This document shows, piece after piece, positions 7,314 through 16,145 of a stretch of 64,000 bases of DNA. Below the pieces are notes generated by a model. That model was given only the letters and a program-made list of their open reading frames with translations. It did no database searches and was not told where the DNA came from. The position numbers were made by a program, and so were the translations under genes. The stretch is taken from assembly GCA_964634205.1 (NCBI GenBank), contig CAZWKE010000006.1:1-64000 (forward strand), given 5' to 3'. Position 1 is the stretch's first letter, and the number at the start of each line of letters is the position of its first letter. This DNA comes from JAFGGG01 sp964634205 (GTDB lineage Bacteria; Spirochaetota; Spirochaetia; SZUA-6; RPPD01).

Positions 7314-8597
7314 TTACAGCAGGTCGGCCTGGATGACATTCAAGCGCCGCAGGCGCTCCGCCAAAAGACGGGCGATAAAAATACTGTGGTGCGGTTCCTT
7401 TTTTATGGCTTTGATAAATGCCGCCTTGGATATTTTGATCAACGTGCTGGTGCCTTCCGACGCCACCGTAGCGCTGCGTTTGTTATGCAGCAGAAACGAC
7501 ATTTCACCCAGAAAGATATCGGCCGGGGTCAGGACGGTAAGCTTTTTTCCCTCCGCATAAATACCCAATCTGCCCGACACGATGTAGTAGAGGAAATTTG
7601 ACTGTTCGTTTTCCTGAAAGATCGTCTGGCCGTCTTGAAAGACCACCTCCTCCGCCTCCCCGAAAACATTAGGTATCGGATTGCTGGTGTTCGGCTGGTG
7701 TTCAAACTCAAAAAAAACCTCCGTGCCTTTTGGGTTATAGGTCAGATTGGTGACATAATGTTCGGCCATGCGGATACCGCGGCCGTGCGGCGCAAGTGTA
7801 TCATCACGGCCGGTTTCCTCTTTGCGTTTTTGCCAGTCAAAGCCCTGTCCCTGGTCGCGGATGGCAAAGTAGGTCTTTTCTGCTTTAATGCGGTATTTTA
7901 AAAATACTTTTTTACGATTTATTTCCGGTAGCGTGTTTTTTTCACGAATTAAATCAAAAATATCGTTTTCATTCTTCAGCCATTTGCTTTTTTCCTGATA
8001 ACTGATATGGCAGTTACCGTGCTCTACCGCGTTCATCAACAGCTCCATCAGGGCCATGTAGAGAATTTCCCGGGATTCACGGGTGATAAAGTTCGCGGTA
8101 TAAAGGTAATGACTCATCAGGTGAGAATAGATCGTAAGATCAAAGGGATCATTATCGATGATAAATTCCCCTGAAAGGCTGGGCAGAAACTTGCGTTGAA
8201 TATGACGCTGGAAAAGGATCTGCCGGTTTTGCCTGATAATACGCATAAGCCTGCCGAAGCGGAAGTCAAACTGGGATGAATTAATTAATCCGATTATATT
8301 AATGTCCTTGCTGCGTGAAAAAACCTCTTCTTCATCGGCAGGATCATATATCCCGATAAATCCTCCGTAATGCAGCCACGGGTCCCGTTTAATCATATAA
8401 AGCAGTGAGGGAACATTCAATTCGGGGTCGGAGAAATTAAGGATAGAAAGCTCCGGCAGTTCATACATCAGGAATTCAAAACATTTTTCCCGTTGGGTGA
8501 GGAGGGTGATTTCGAAACCGTCTGCAAGAGTCCGCCATTGTGACAGTATTCTGTTATTCAGCTCCCGGTCCGAGCTTAACACCGCAATACGCTGCAT
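7314..8597 (-). CDS. Pseudo-receiver / RsbW-type ATPase / cyclic-nucleotide-binding protein (copy 1)
   Basis: Three regions are visible in 427 residues. Residues 1-128 resemble a response-regulator receiver, but the phosphate-accepting aspartate is replaced by asparagine (LSILNFSDP). Residues 150-300 are a GHKL ATPase of the anti-sigma kinase type, with N-box ELLMNAVEHGN (186-195), G1 box DQGQGFD and G2 box HGRGI; a helical insert lies between the boxes. Residues 315-420 are a cyclic-nucleotide-binding domain with phosphate-binding cassette GEMSFLLHNKRSATV. It should be a serine kinase or anti-sigma partner gated by cAMP or cGMP, which is inference. It follows purQ by 20 bases on the same strand. 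A paralogue lies at 40217-41536. Confidence 0.85.
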   Translation of the reverse strand: MQRIAVLSSDRELNNRILSQWRTLADGFEITLLTQREKCFEFLMYELPELSILNFSDPELNVPSLLYMIKRDPWLHYGGFIGIYDPADEEEVFSRSKDINIIGLINSSQFDFRFGRLMRIIRQNRQILFQRHIQRKFLPSLSGEFIIDNDPFDLTIYSHLMSHYLYTANFITRESREILYMALMELLMNAVEHGNCHISYQEKSKWLKNENDIFDLIREKNTLPEINRKKVFLKYRIKAEKTYFAIRDQGQGFDWQKRKEETGRDDTLAPHGRGIRMAEHYVTNLTYNPKGTEVFFEFEHQPNTSNPIPNVFGEAEEVVFQDGQTIFQENEQSNFLYYIVSGRLGIYAEGKKLTVLTPADIFLGEMSFLLHNKRSATVASEGTSTLIKISKAAFIKAIKKEPHHSIFIARLLAERLRRLNVIQADLL

Positions 8598-8617
8598 GGT
8601 TACTCCCCACTATAGTC

Positions 8618-9409
8618 TTAAACTATAGTATTTTTGATATATTCAACACCGTTCTCAAAAAGCAACAGTCCGTCGCTGTCCAGAATTTTTTCACAGGTCC
8701 AGCGCGGATGGTTTTCGGGAATCAGAAACGCTTCGGGATGGGGCATAAGACCGAAGACCCTGCCGCTTGGATCGCAGATCCCGGCGATATCCATGATCGA
8801 GCCATTGGGATTGGCCGGGTAACCGGGTTCACCGCCGGAGGCTGAAGCATACCTTACCACCATAAGGTTGTCGCTTTCGATCCGACGGCGGATGGTGGGA
8901 GAGAGAATGACGAATTTACCTTCACCATGACGAACGGGAAACTCAAGTTCATCCAGCCCTTGTGTCCAGACACAGGGGGAGGCGGGATTTGTTTTCAGCA
9001 GCACCCATCGGTCTTCGAATTTTCCGGAATCATTATGAATAAGGGAGACCTCCTGCTTCCAGCCGCCTTCCAGATTGGGTAAGATACCCATTTTTACCAG
9101 TACCTGGAACCCATTGCAGATACCGATTACCAGTTTTCCTGCCGCGATAAACTTTTCCAGTGCGGATTTCAGGTGTTTTTTAAACAGGGTGGCAAAAACT
9201 TTTCCGGAACCCAAATGATCTCCATAAGAGAATCCTCCCGGGAATGCCAAAATATGAAAATCCTCCAGCAGTTTCGGTTTTTCAATAATATCAGTGATAT
9301 GGATAAGGGTCGCCTCTGCTCCGGCCATACGGAAGGCCTGGTGCAGTTCATAGTCGGCGTTTATACCGAATCCGGTAATGATGCAGGCTTTCACCTCCGA
9401 TTTTTCCAT
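8618..9409 (-). CDS. purQ: Phosphoribosylformylglycinamidine synthase, glutaminase subunit
   Basis: This 263-residue class I glutamine amidotransferase supplies ammonia to FGAM synthase in purine synthesis. Seen: AFPGGFSYGDHLGSGK near 55-70, the nucleophile C98 in GICNGFQVL, and the MPHPEAF histidine/glutamate near the C-terminus. The ATG at 9409 starts two bases after the purL stop, with AAGGA inside purL; an in-frame GTG at 9430 would overlap purL. It is longer than the PurQ of Bacillus (about 227 residues) and resembles the glutaminase domain of large, single-chain PurL enzymes, here encoded as a separate chain. Confidence 0.93.
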   Translation of the reverse strand: MEKSEVKACIITGFGINADYELHQAFRMAGAEATLIHITDIIEKPKLLEDFHILAFPGGFSYGDHLGSGKVFATLFKKHLKSALEKFIAAGKLVIGICNGFQVLVKMGILPNLEGGWKQEVSLIHNDSGKFEDRWVLLKTNPASPCVWTQGLDELEFPVRHGEGKFVILSPTIRRRIESDNLMVVRYASASGGEPGYPANPNGSIMDIAGICDPSGRVFGLMPHPEAFLIPENHPRWTCEKILDSDGLLLFENGVEYIKNTIV

Positions 9410-9411
9410 TA

Positions 9412-12381
9412 TCACAACATTCCTTTCCACGCCGCAAGTGCCTTGTCCAGGCCAAGCGAAAGTAGTTCATTTCCCAGATGTTTTATGACAATTGAATCGT
9501 GGGATTCAACCTTGCCCAATTCGGCAAAGGAGAATCCTGATAGTAAGGAACGGAAACTACAGACATCCTCGGGTTTTACACTCACGATAAATCTTGACGG
9601 TGTTTCGGAGAACAGCAGCAGCAGCGGGTCTATGTTCTTTTTAAGAGTTCCCGCCATGTCCGACAGAGAGACGGTACATCCCAGGCGTCCGCCCAGGGCG
9701 GATTCGACAAGGCTGACAGCCAGTCCGCCGTCGGCAAGATCGTGGCATGACTGGATAAGTCCCTCTTTGACCGCACGAAAAACCACACGGTAGAGCGGCA
9801 GGGCGGCGTCGGGGATTACCCGCGGACAGGCGCCCAGTTTCCTCCCCGTTATTTTTTCAAGAATCGAGCCTCCGTATTCCGCGCGTGTTTCGCCCAGCAC
9901 AAAGATGATGTTCCCGGGCTGTTTGAAATCCGTGGTAATCGCCCTGCGTATATCCGGGATAATCCCCATTAGTGAGATGAGAAGGGTGGGGCGAATGGAT
10001 ATTTTACTATCCCCTGAAAAAGCGTCGTTTTTCATGGAATCTTTTCCTGAGATAAGGGGAATTCCGTACGTGATACACGTGTCGTGCAGGCCTTTGGCGC
10101 TTCTTACCAACTGGGCAAGTTTGTACCTTCCGTCCGGGTTGGACTTCGATACAACCGGATCGGGCCAGCAGAAGTTGTCCAACGCCGCGGTATAATCGGG
10201 ATCTCCGCCCAGTGCCACATGGGCCCGCAACGCTTCATCCACGGCACAGGCGGCCATATCGTAGGTGTCCGTATCTCCATAGCGCGGACAGATGCCGTGG
10301 GTAACGGTAAGTCCGCGATATGAGTCATAACGCGGTTTAAATACCGCCCCGTCGGAAGGGGCGTCCGCAAGTACCCCTACAAACGGTTTTATGATAGAAG
10401 AACCCAATACCTCATGGTCATACTGGCGTACAAGGTTTTCCCTGGAGCTGACATTCGGATCGGCCAGGGCCGCCAGCAGGATTTCTTTCAGGGGCATATC
10501 ACCGGGTGTCTGCGTGACAATGGACGGCGCGGACCATTCGGCCTCCAGTTCCATGGGGGGAAGCCCGTCATGCAGAAATGACAGCTCAAGCAGGCCCGCA
10601 CACTCGTTTTTATAGAAAATTTCGGCAAACCCGCTGTCTGTAAAACCGCCGACGACCGTGGCTTCAACCTCTCTTTTTTTTGCCAGGTCAAGAAATGCCT
10701 GAAGCGTGTCCGGGCTTACGGCCAGACTCATGCGCTCCTGTGATTCGGAAACCAGTATCTCCCACGGGGCAAGGCCGGAGTATTTTAAAGGGCAGCGATC
10801 CAGCTCAATACGGATGCCGTTGCTGTAGGTTGCCATTTCGCCCAGGGAAGAGGAAAGGCCGCCGGCGCCATTGTCCGTAATACCTTTAAACAAAGCTTTG
10901 TCGCGGGCCTCCAGCAGGAAGTCCCACATCTTTTTCTGGGTAATGGGATCACCTATTTGTACGGCCGAGGTCGGTGACTCCTCATCCAAAGCCATTGAGG
11001 AAAACGTGGCCCCGTGAATGCCGTCCTTCCCCACGCGTCCGCCCACCATAACAGCCAGGTCGCCCGGATCAATATGCTTGATCCATGATCCCTCACCCTG
11101 AATTTTATAGGGAAGAATACCACCGGTGCCGCAGAACACCAGCGGTTTGCCGATATAACTCTGATCAAAGAGAAACCCGCCGGCAATGACCGGAATACCG
11201 GACTGGTTGCCGCCGTCAATTATTCCGTGATGCACCCCCTGCATAATCTGTTTGGGATGCATAAACCCGGCCGGAACCTGTTCCGCAGGGGTCCGCGGGT
11301 CCGCAAAACACAGTACATTGGTATTAAAAATGGGTTTAGCCAGCTTCCCCGTGCCCAGAATGTCCCTGTTCACCCCTACGATACCGGTAATGGCACCACC
11401 GTAAGGGTCCAGGGCCGACGGGCTGTTATGAGTTTCCACCTTGAAGCAGACCAGGGTACGGTCGTCAAACTCAATCACGCCTGAATTATCATGGAATACC
11501 GATTTCAAGTAGCGTTTGTACGTAGCAATATCATCGGTGGTTTTTTTGATATAGGTCTTGAACAAGGAACGGATGGTTTCATTCTTGTTTTTTTCACGGT
11601 AGTGAATGGTTGCATTAAATATTTTATGTTTACAATGTTCGGACCATGTCTGGGCAACCATTTCCAGTTCCACGTCACTTACCTGTGCGGGCAAACCTCG
11701 GGACCGGCGCTCTTTCTTAATACGCTGTCCTTTAAAATGATTGCGGACCGCCTGCATCTCTTCTCTTGTCAGGGCCAACAAGCGATCCTTTGAGAATGCT
11801 TCCAGTTGCGTGTCACTCATTCCCTCCAGATCAAAGAAGGCCACCTCCGCAGAACCGGGCGGCAGTTTTTGTTCATAAATTTCCGGGGGCCTGCTACCTT
11901 CCTGCCATTGCGTATCTGTTATGACAAGACAGTTTTGAATCAGCGGGTTGTATAAAAAACCGGTCAGGCGTTCGATATCTTCCGCGGAAAGGGTCGGGCA
12001 ATGAATCAGGTACTGGATAGAATTCTCTATGACGGCACCGGCGGGAATAGGTTTCCCGGTCCAGTTTTTTACCGCCTGCCGAGCCGTCAGCGCAACCGGA
12101 TCGGTGACACCGGGCTTATAGCAGATTTCCACCAGGTACTTCCAGCCTGTATGCCGGGGGATTAAGCAGGCGGCTTTTTGGATGAACAAGTCCTGGGCCA
12201 CCGGGTCCTGAAAAATCTCCGTATAATCGGTTTCGTGTAAGTCCTCTATGCCGTTAAGCAGAAACACATCAACAATGGTGATTGCCCGCAGGCGTAGGTG
12301 TAAAAACGATTGAATGGAATGCAGCAGTTTTTCAGACCTGCCGTCCCCGAACTCCGGTTTATAACATAATTCTATGCGCAT
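9412..12381 (-). CDS. purL: Phosphoribosylformylglycinamidine synthase, large synthetase subunit with fused PurS-like N-terminus
   Basis: This 989-residue enzyme converts FGAR, ATP and ammonia to FGAM. The N-terminal ~200 residues contain two PurS-like halves that both carry an ICYKP/LCYKP motif. A linker rich in LTREEMQAVRNHF leads to the two AIRS-type synthase halves, with WSEHCKHKIFN, FKVETHNSPSALDPYGG and SHDLADGGLAVSL all recognisable. It has the layout of large PurL but no glutaminase domain; that function is the adjacent purQ. The ATG at 12381 is the only good start and has no clear Shine-Dalgarno. An in-frame TTG lies at 12423. Confidence 0.93.
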   Translation of the reverse strand: MRIELCYKPEFGDGRSEKLLHSIQSFLHLRLRAITIVDVFLLNGIEDLHETDYTEIFQDPVAQDLFIQKAACLIPRHTGWKYLVEICYKPGVTDPVALTARQAVKNWTGKPIPAGAVIENSIQYLIHCPTLSAEDIERLTGFLYNPLIQNCLVITDTQWQEGSRPPEIYEQKLPPGSAEVAFFDLEGMSDTQLEAFSKDRLLALTREEMQAVRNHFKGQRIKKERRSRGLPAQVSDVELEMVAQTWSEHCKHKIFNATIHYREKNKNETIRSLFKTYIKKTTDDIATYKRYLKSVFHDNSGVIEFDDRTLVCFKVETHNSPSALDPYGGAITGIVGVNRDILGTGKLAKPIFNTNVLCFADPRTPAEQVPAGFMHPKQIMQGVHHGIIDGGNQSGIPVIAGGFLFDQSYIGKPLVFCGTGGILPYKIQGEGSWIKHIDPGDLAVMVGGRVGKDGIHGATFSSMALDEESPTSAVQIGDPITQKKMWDFLLEARDKALFKGITDNGAGGLSSSLGEMATYSNGIRIELDRCPLKYSGLAPWEILVSESQERMSLAVSPDTLQAFLDLAKKREVEATVVGGFTDSGFAEIFYKNECAGLLELSFLHDGLPPMELEAEWSAPSIVTQTPGDMPLKEILLAALADPNVSSRENLVRQYDHEVLGSSIIKPFVGVLADAPSDGAVFKPRYDSYRGLTVTHGICPRYGDTDTYDMAACAVDEALRAHVALGGDPDYTAALDNFCWPDPVVSKSNPDGRYKLAQLVRSAKGLHDTCITYGIPLISGKDSMKNDAFSGDSKISIRPTLLISLMGIIPDIRRAITTDFKQPGNIIFVLGETRAEYGGSILEKITGRKLGACPRVIPDAALPLYRVVFRAVKEGLIQSCHDLADGGLAVSLVESALGGRLGCTVSLSDMAGTLKKNIDPLLLLFSETPSRFIVSVKPEDVCSFRSLLSGFSFAELGKVESHDSIVIKHLGNELLSLGLDKALAAWKGML

Positions 12382-12505
12382 ACTATGGATGGCATGGTAA
12401 CAGAAAAACAGTATTACGTGCAACAGAATTTAGATGAAATAGTCATTAAAATTTTTGAGAAACACGGAAAATGTCGATATATTAATTAATAGGAGAAAGC
12501 TGCGA

Positions 12506-12538
12506 ATGTATATTGACAAAGTCGGAGTTTTGGACTAA
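12506..12538 (+). other. Possible 10-codon leader reading frame before ptsN
   Basis: AGGAG followed ten bases later by ATG opens a ten-codon frame that ends in TAA, 14 bases before the PtsN-like start. A TTGACA hexamer lies inside it at 12513-12518, so the same bases could instead be a promoter -35 element with a poor -10 (TAAAGG) 17 bases on. The sequence cannot decide between these, and chance remains possible. Confidence 0.2.
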
Positions 12539-12552
12539 AGGTATGGACTAAC

Positions 12553-13029
12553 ATGGAAAAGATTCATTGCTTTGAAGGCGGATCAGTTGTGCAATGTCTT
12601 GAAAGCAGAAATAAGTTCGATGCCATCCGTGAGCTTATTCATCGGGCTCCAATTTTTTCTTCCGAAGTAAATCATGAACAGATTGAAAAGGCCGCTATCC
12701 GTCGGGAACGAATCTATACCACCGGTCTGGGCCGGGGTGTGGCGGTTGCTCACGGGAAAACACACAGTGTAAAAAAACTTTATATTGTCTTGGGTATTTC
12801 CGAACGCGGCATAGATTTCGATTCGATCGACGGAAAACCGGTTCATCTGCTCTTCCTGATTGCCAATCCACCCGAAAAAAATACCGAGTACCTCACCGCA
12901 CTCTCTACCCTGGCACGTGTTCTGCGGGATGAGCCGTTCATGTCCTCAATACTGACACAGGTAGACGTCCGGATAATCGAGCAAATGATAAATCACGCTT
13001 TCAGTCGTTTCACCGAGCGGCGTAATTAG
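12553..13029 (+). CDS. PTS fructose/nitrogen-type EIIA domain protein (PtsN-like)
   Basis: This 158-residue protein is a single PTS EIIA domain of the fructose/mannitol/PtsN class, expected to receive phosphate from HPr on a histidine. H67 in VAVAHGKT is the phosphorylation site. LIHRAPIFSS and the RERIYTTGLGRG segment fit the family, and the C-terminal TLARVLRD helix is typical. No EIIB or EIIC is nearby, so a regulatory rather than transport role is likely. It is convergent with glyA and divergent from purL. The ribosome site is weak. Confidence 0.85.
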   Translation: MEKIHCFEGGSVVQCLESRNKFDAIRELIHRAPIFSSEVNHEQIEKAAIRRERIYTTGLGRGVAVAHGKTHSVKKLYIVLGISERGIDFDSIDGKPVHLLFLIANPPEKNTEYLTALSTLARVLRDEPFMSSILTQVDVRIIEQMINHAFSRFTERRN

Positions 13030-13042
13030 GCCGTCGATATTT

Positions 13043-14413
13043 TTACCCCATGTCCAGGGGATACTGCAAACAAAGTTCTTTTACCTCACCCGCTATTTCC
13101 TTCAGGCCGTCGATTTGGGGCAGCATGGCGCTGAACTCTTTGGATTTGAGTGAACAGTGCGGTGTTACCAGTGTAATCACGCGGTCTATCCAACCGGCGA
13201 TTTTTTCCATCTCTTTTTCTTTCATACCCCGGGTGGTAACAATGGGCGTTCCCATGCGAATACCGGACGGATTCATGGGTGAGCCGGTTTCATTCGGCAC
13301 GGAATTACGGTTGAGGATAATTCCCGCGTAATCGAGCGCTTTTGCCGGGTTTCTGCCGGAGATATTTTTGTTGCGCAGATCAATCAGCACAAGGTGCTTG
13401 TCGGTGCCGCCGGATACCACGTCATAACCTTTGTCGACCATGGCCTGGGCCAGGCATTTTGCGTTCACCACAACCTGTTTTGCGTACACCGCGAACTCCG
13501 GTGCGGCGGCCTGTTTCAGGCAGACGGCCAGGGAAGCGATGGTGTGCTCGAACGGACCACCCTGCAGGCCGGGAAACACCCCGTAGTCGATCCGGTCGGA
13601 CAGATCGCCCCGACAGAGGATGACCGCACCGCGCGGTCCGCGCAGGGTTTTGTGTGTGGTAAAGGTGACCACATCGGCCAGTCCTACCGGGGACTTGTTG
13701 GCACCGCCGGCAATCAATCCGGCCTCATGTGAGACATCCGCCAGGTAATAAGCGCCGATCTTTTTTGCGGTACGTGACAAGGCCGCATAATCGATCTCAC
13801 GCGGATAGGCGGTGCCTCCGGAAATTATAATACGCGGTTTATACTCCGCGGCAATACGGTCTATCTGTTCGTAATCGAACAAGCGGGTTTCCGGATTCAC
13901 TTTGTACTGCACCACATTGAAAAATTTGGAAACAATGCTGATCTTCCTTTTTCCGCCCAGGTAGACGTCCTGGTTCACCTGCCCCTTAAGACCCGCTTCG
14001 TCCTTTTCGGGGAAGGACCAGCCGTGGGAAAGGTGACCGCCGTCAGGGAGGTACATGCTGAGAATGGTATCGCCCGGCTCCAACAGACCGTTATAGACCG
14101 CCAGGTTGGCATTCCCGCCGGCCAGGGCCTGGATGTTCACATGCCAGTCATCGGGCAGGGAGAAGGCTTTGTGGGCACGTTTTTTACAAAGGCTGTCAAG
14201 CTCATCCACAAACTGATTGCCCTCGTAATAGCGTTTACCGATCTGGCCCTCGGCGTATTTATGTACAAAAACCGAAGACAAGGCTTCCCGCACCGCCGGG
14301 ATGGAAAAATTCTCGGAAGGGATAAGTGAAAGTTTGTGCTGCTGTTTTTCCTCTTCCTTTATTACCAGATCATAGACCTCGGGATCGGTTTTTTTCAGAT
14401 GTTCAAATCTCAT
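13043..14413 (-). CDS. glyA: Serine hydroxymethyltransferase
   Basis: This 456-residue PLP enzyme interconverts serine and glycine while loading tetrahydrofolate with a methylene group. SLIPSENFSIPAV, the HKYAEGQIGKRYYEGN segment and the PLP lysine K255 in TFTTHKTLRGPRG are all present. It is somewhat longer than the E. coli enzyme (417) and has the divergent QALAGGNANLAVYNGLL version of the cofactor region. AAGGAG before the ATG supports the start. It lies 100 bases downstream of lipM at the end of the glycine-cleavage array and probably works with it to balance glycine and one-carbon units. Confidence 0.95.
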   Translation of the reverse strand: MRFEHLKKTDPEVYDLVIKEEEKQQHKLSLIPSENFSIPAVREALSSVFVHKYAEGQIGKRYYEGNQFVDELDSLCKKRAHKAFSLPDDWHVNIQALAGGNANLAVYNGLLEPGDTILSMYLPDGGHLSHGWSFPEKDEAGLKGQVNQDVYLGGKRKISIVSKFFNVVQYKVNPETRLFDYEQIDRIAAEYKPRIIISGGTAYPREIDYAALSRTAKKIGAYYLADVSHEAGLIAGGANKSPVGLADVVTFTTHKTLRGPRGAVILCRGDLSDRIDYGVFPGLQGGPFEHTIASLAVCLKQAAAPEFAVYAKQVVVNAKCLAQAMVDKGYDVVSGGTDKHLVLIDLRNKNISGRNPAKALDYAGIILNRNSVPNETGSPMNPSGIRMGTPIVTTRGMKEKEMEKIAGWIDRVITLVTPHCSLKSKEFSAMLPQIDGLKEIAGEVKELCLQYPLDMG

Positions 14414-14513
14414 AGCCTGCTCCTTGCAGTGTAGTTATTTCTTTTTCACGTTATACCAGATGTAATAAGAAAAATCTACGGGTTATGCGTATTTTGTCTC
14501 TATCTATTTAGTT

Positions 14514-15299
14514 TCATGCGAAAGCGGTTTTAAAGGTCCAGGTTGGATTCTCGTATTTTTCCTTTTCCAGACTGCGTGCGGTACGCCCTTCATCCGGTGA
14601 AAGCCCCGCCCGGTAAAAGGAAAAGCCGAGTTCACGACGGGCGCAGGCGGTGATCTTCTGCGCCAGCCCGGCAGCGGTAAGCCGTCGTCCGCATTCACGG
14701 TTTATACCGGTGACAAAACCTTCAAGGTCGGACGCCCTGCGCGCTGCGTGTCCGAAGCGCAGACAGGCAAACAGTTTGGTATAGTCCACATCGAGCAGGA
14801 GAGAGCCGTGCTGCAGCAGCATGCCGTTCTGACGTGACTGGGCACTGCCCATAATTTTCTTGCCGTGAAGCACCAATTCATAATAACTGACCGCCTGAAA
14901 GCAAAGCGGAGAATGCCCGCGCGGCTCGGCTCCGGTCCTGACCTCCACCGGTATACCCAGGCTCCGTAATGCCCTGACAAACGCGCGGCTGATGGTTTTG
15001 TAGGAGCTGATGACATTTTCTCCCACGGAATTTTCCGGAAGTACAAGGCTGTAGGTCAGCTCATGTTCGTGCAGTACCGCCTTTCCGCCGGTGGGTCTGC
15101 GCACTATGCCCACTCCATAGCTGCGGCAGGACGCTTCATTAACCTCCCGCTGTGCACTCTGAAAATACCCAATACTTACACACGGAGGATCCCAGGAATA
15201 AAAGCGTAATGTGGGAGTTTTATGGATGAGCAGGGCTTCATCGATGGCCATATTGCGCGCACCGGAGGTCTGCGGTGAATGGATCAGTCTTACCCGCAC
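14514..15299 (-). CDS. lipM: Octanoyltransferase LipM / lipoate-protein ligase family
   Basis: This 261-residue protein belongs to the LplA/LipM family and should place the octanoyl chain on the GcvH lysine before LipA adds sulfur. RRPTGGKAVLHEHELTYS and the lysine in LHGKKIMGSAQ at 148 are the binding site. C133 in LCFQAVSYYELV matches the catalytic cysteine of LipM (C150 in Bacillus), so octanoyltransferase is preferred over ATP-dependent ligase. The start is GTG at 15299, overlapping the lipA stop by ten bases, with GGAG eight bases upstream. Gene order lipA-lipM after gcvPB ties it to the glycine cleavage system. Confidence 0.87.
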   Translation of the reverse strand: MRVRLIHSPQTSGARNMAIDEALLIHKTPTLRFYSWDPPCVSIGYFQSAQREVNEASCRSYGVGIVRRPTGGKAVLHEHELTYSLVLPENSVGENVISSYKTISRAFVRALRSLGIPVEVRTGAEPRGHSPLCFQAVSYYELVLHGKKIMGSAQSRQNGMLLQHGSLLLDVDYTKLFACLRFGHAARRASDLEGFVTGINRECGRRLTAAGLAQKITACARRELGFSFYRAGLSPDEGRTARSLEKEKYENPTWTFKTAFA

Positions 15300-16141
15300 G
15301 GTATGCGCTCCGCATGGTAACTGGAACGGGTAAGCGGGGATGCTTCCACATGCAGAAATCCCAGTGAAAGAGCATAGGCTTTCAGCCGGGTAAACTCTTC
15401 CGGGGAATAATAACGGTGTACCGGCGCGTTGGTTTTGGCCGGCTGCAGGTACTGTCCCAGGGAGACCGCCGCTACCCCATGGTTCCGGAGGTCTTTAAGG
15501 GTCAGTTTTATCTGTTGCGTGGTTTCACCAAGCCCGAGCATAAGCCCGGATTTTACGGTAATCCCCGGGTTGAGTTGTGTGATGCGCCGCAGTAACTGCA
15601 AAGAGCGCGTATAGCTGCCCTTTGGACGTAAACGGGCAAAAAGCTGTTTTACCACCTCAATATTATGGGCCAGCACATTGGGGCATGCATCCGTTACGGT
15701 TTGCAGTGCGGACAGTGATCCGTTGAAATCGGGGACCAAAAGCTCTATCCCGGTACGAGGGCTTTTTGCCCGGATGGCTCGTACGCTGCGGGCAAACTGC
15801 AGGGCACCGCCGTCCGCAAGGTCGTCGCGGGTAACGGAGGTGATGACCGCATACTCAAGGCCGAGTTCGGCCACGGCCGCGGCGATATGATCCGGCTCAT
15901 AAGGGTCGAGGGCGGCGGGATTGCCGGGGGAGATATTGCAGTAACGGCAGCCGCGGGTACAAACGTTCCCCAACAATAAAAAGGTGGCGGTTCCGTTCCC
16001 GTAACATTCGGCCATATTGGGACAGCGTGCCTGGGCGCAGACCGTATGCAGTCCATATTTGCGCAGGCAGGAATTGACACGGGTAAAATTTTTACCGCCC
16101 GGTATATTCACTTTCAACCAGTCGGGATGGCGTCGCGGCAT
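15290..16141 (-). CDS. lipA: Lipoyl synthase
   Basis: This 283-residue radical-SAM enzyme inserts two sulfurs into the octanoyl group on GcvH. The auxiliary cluster cysteines C35, C40 and C46 lie in CAQARCPNMAEC. The radical-SAM cysteines C61, C65 and C68 lie in CTRGCRYC. The C-terminal RSSYHAE supplies the serine ligand of the auxiliary cluster. The length is normal. It lies four bases downstream of gcvPB and overlaps lipM. Confidence 0.95.
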   Translation of the reverse strand: MPRRHPDWLKVNIPGGKNFTRVNSCLRKYGLHTVCAQARCPNMAECYGNGTATFLLLGNVCTRGCRYCNISPGNPAALDPYEPDHIAAAVAELGLEYAVITSVTRDDLADGGALQFARSVRAIRAKSPRTGIELLVPDFNGSLSALQTVTDACPNVLAHNIEVVKQLFARLRPKGSYTRSLQLLRRITQLNPGITVKSGLMLGLGETTQQIKLTLKDLRNHGVAAVSLGQYLQPAKTNAPVHRYYSPEEFTRLKAYALSLGFLHVEASPLTRSSYHAERIPCG

Positions 16142-16145
16142 AGTG

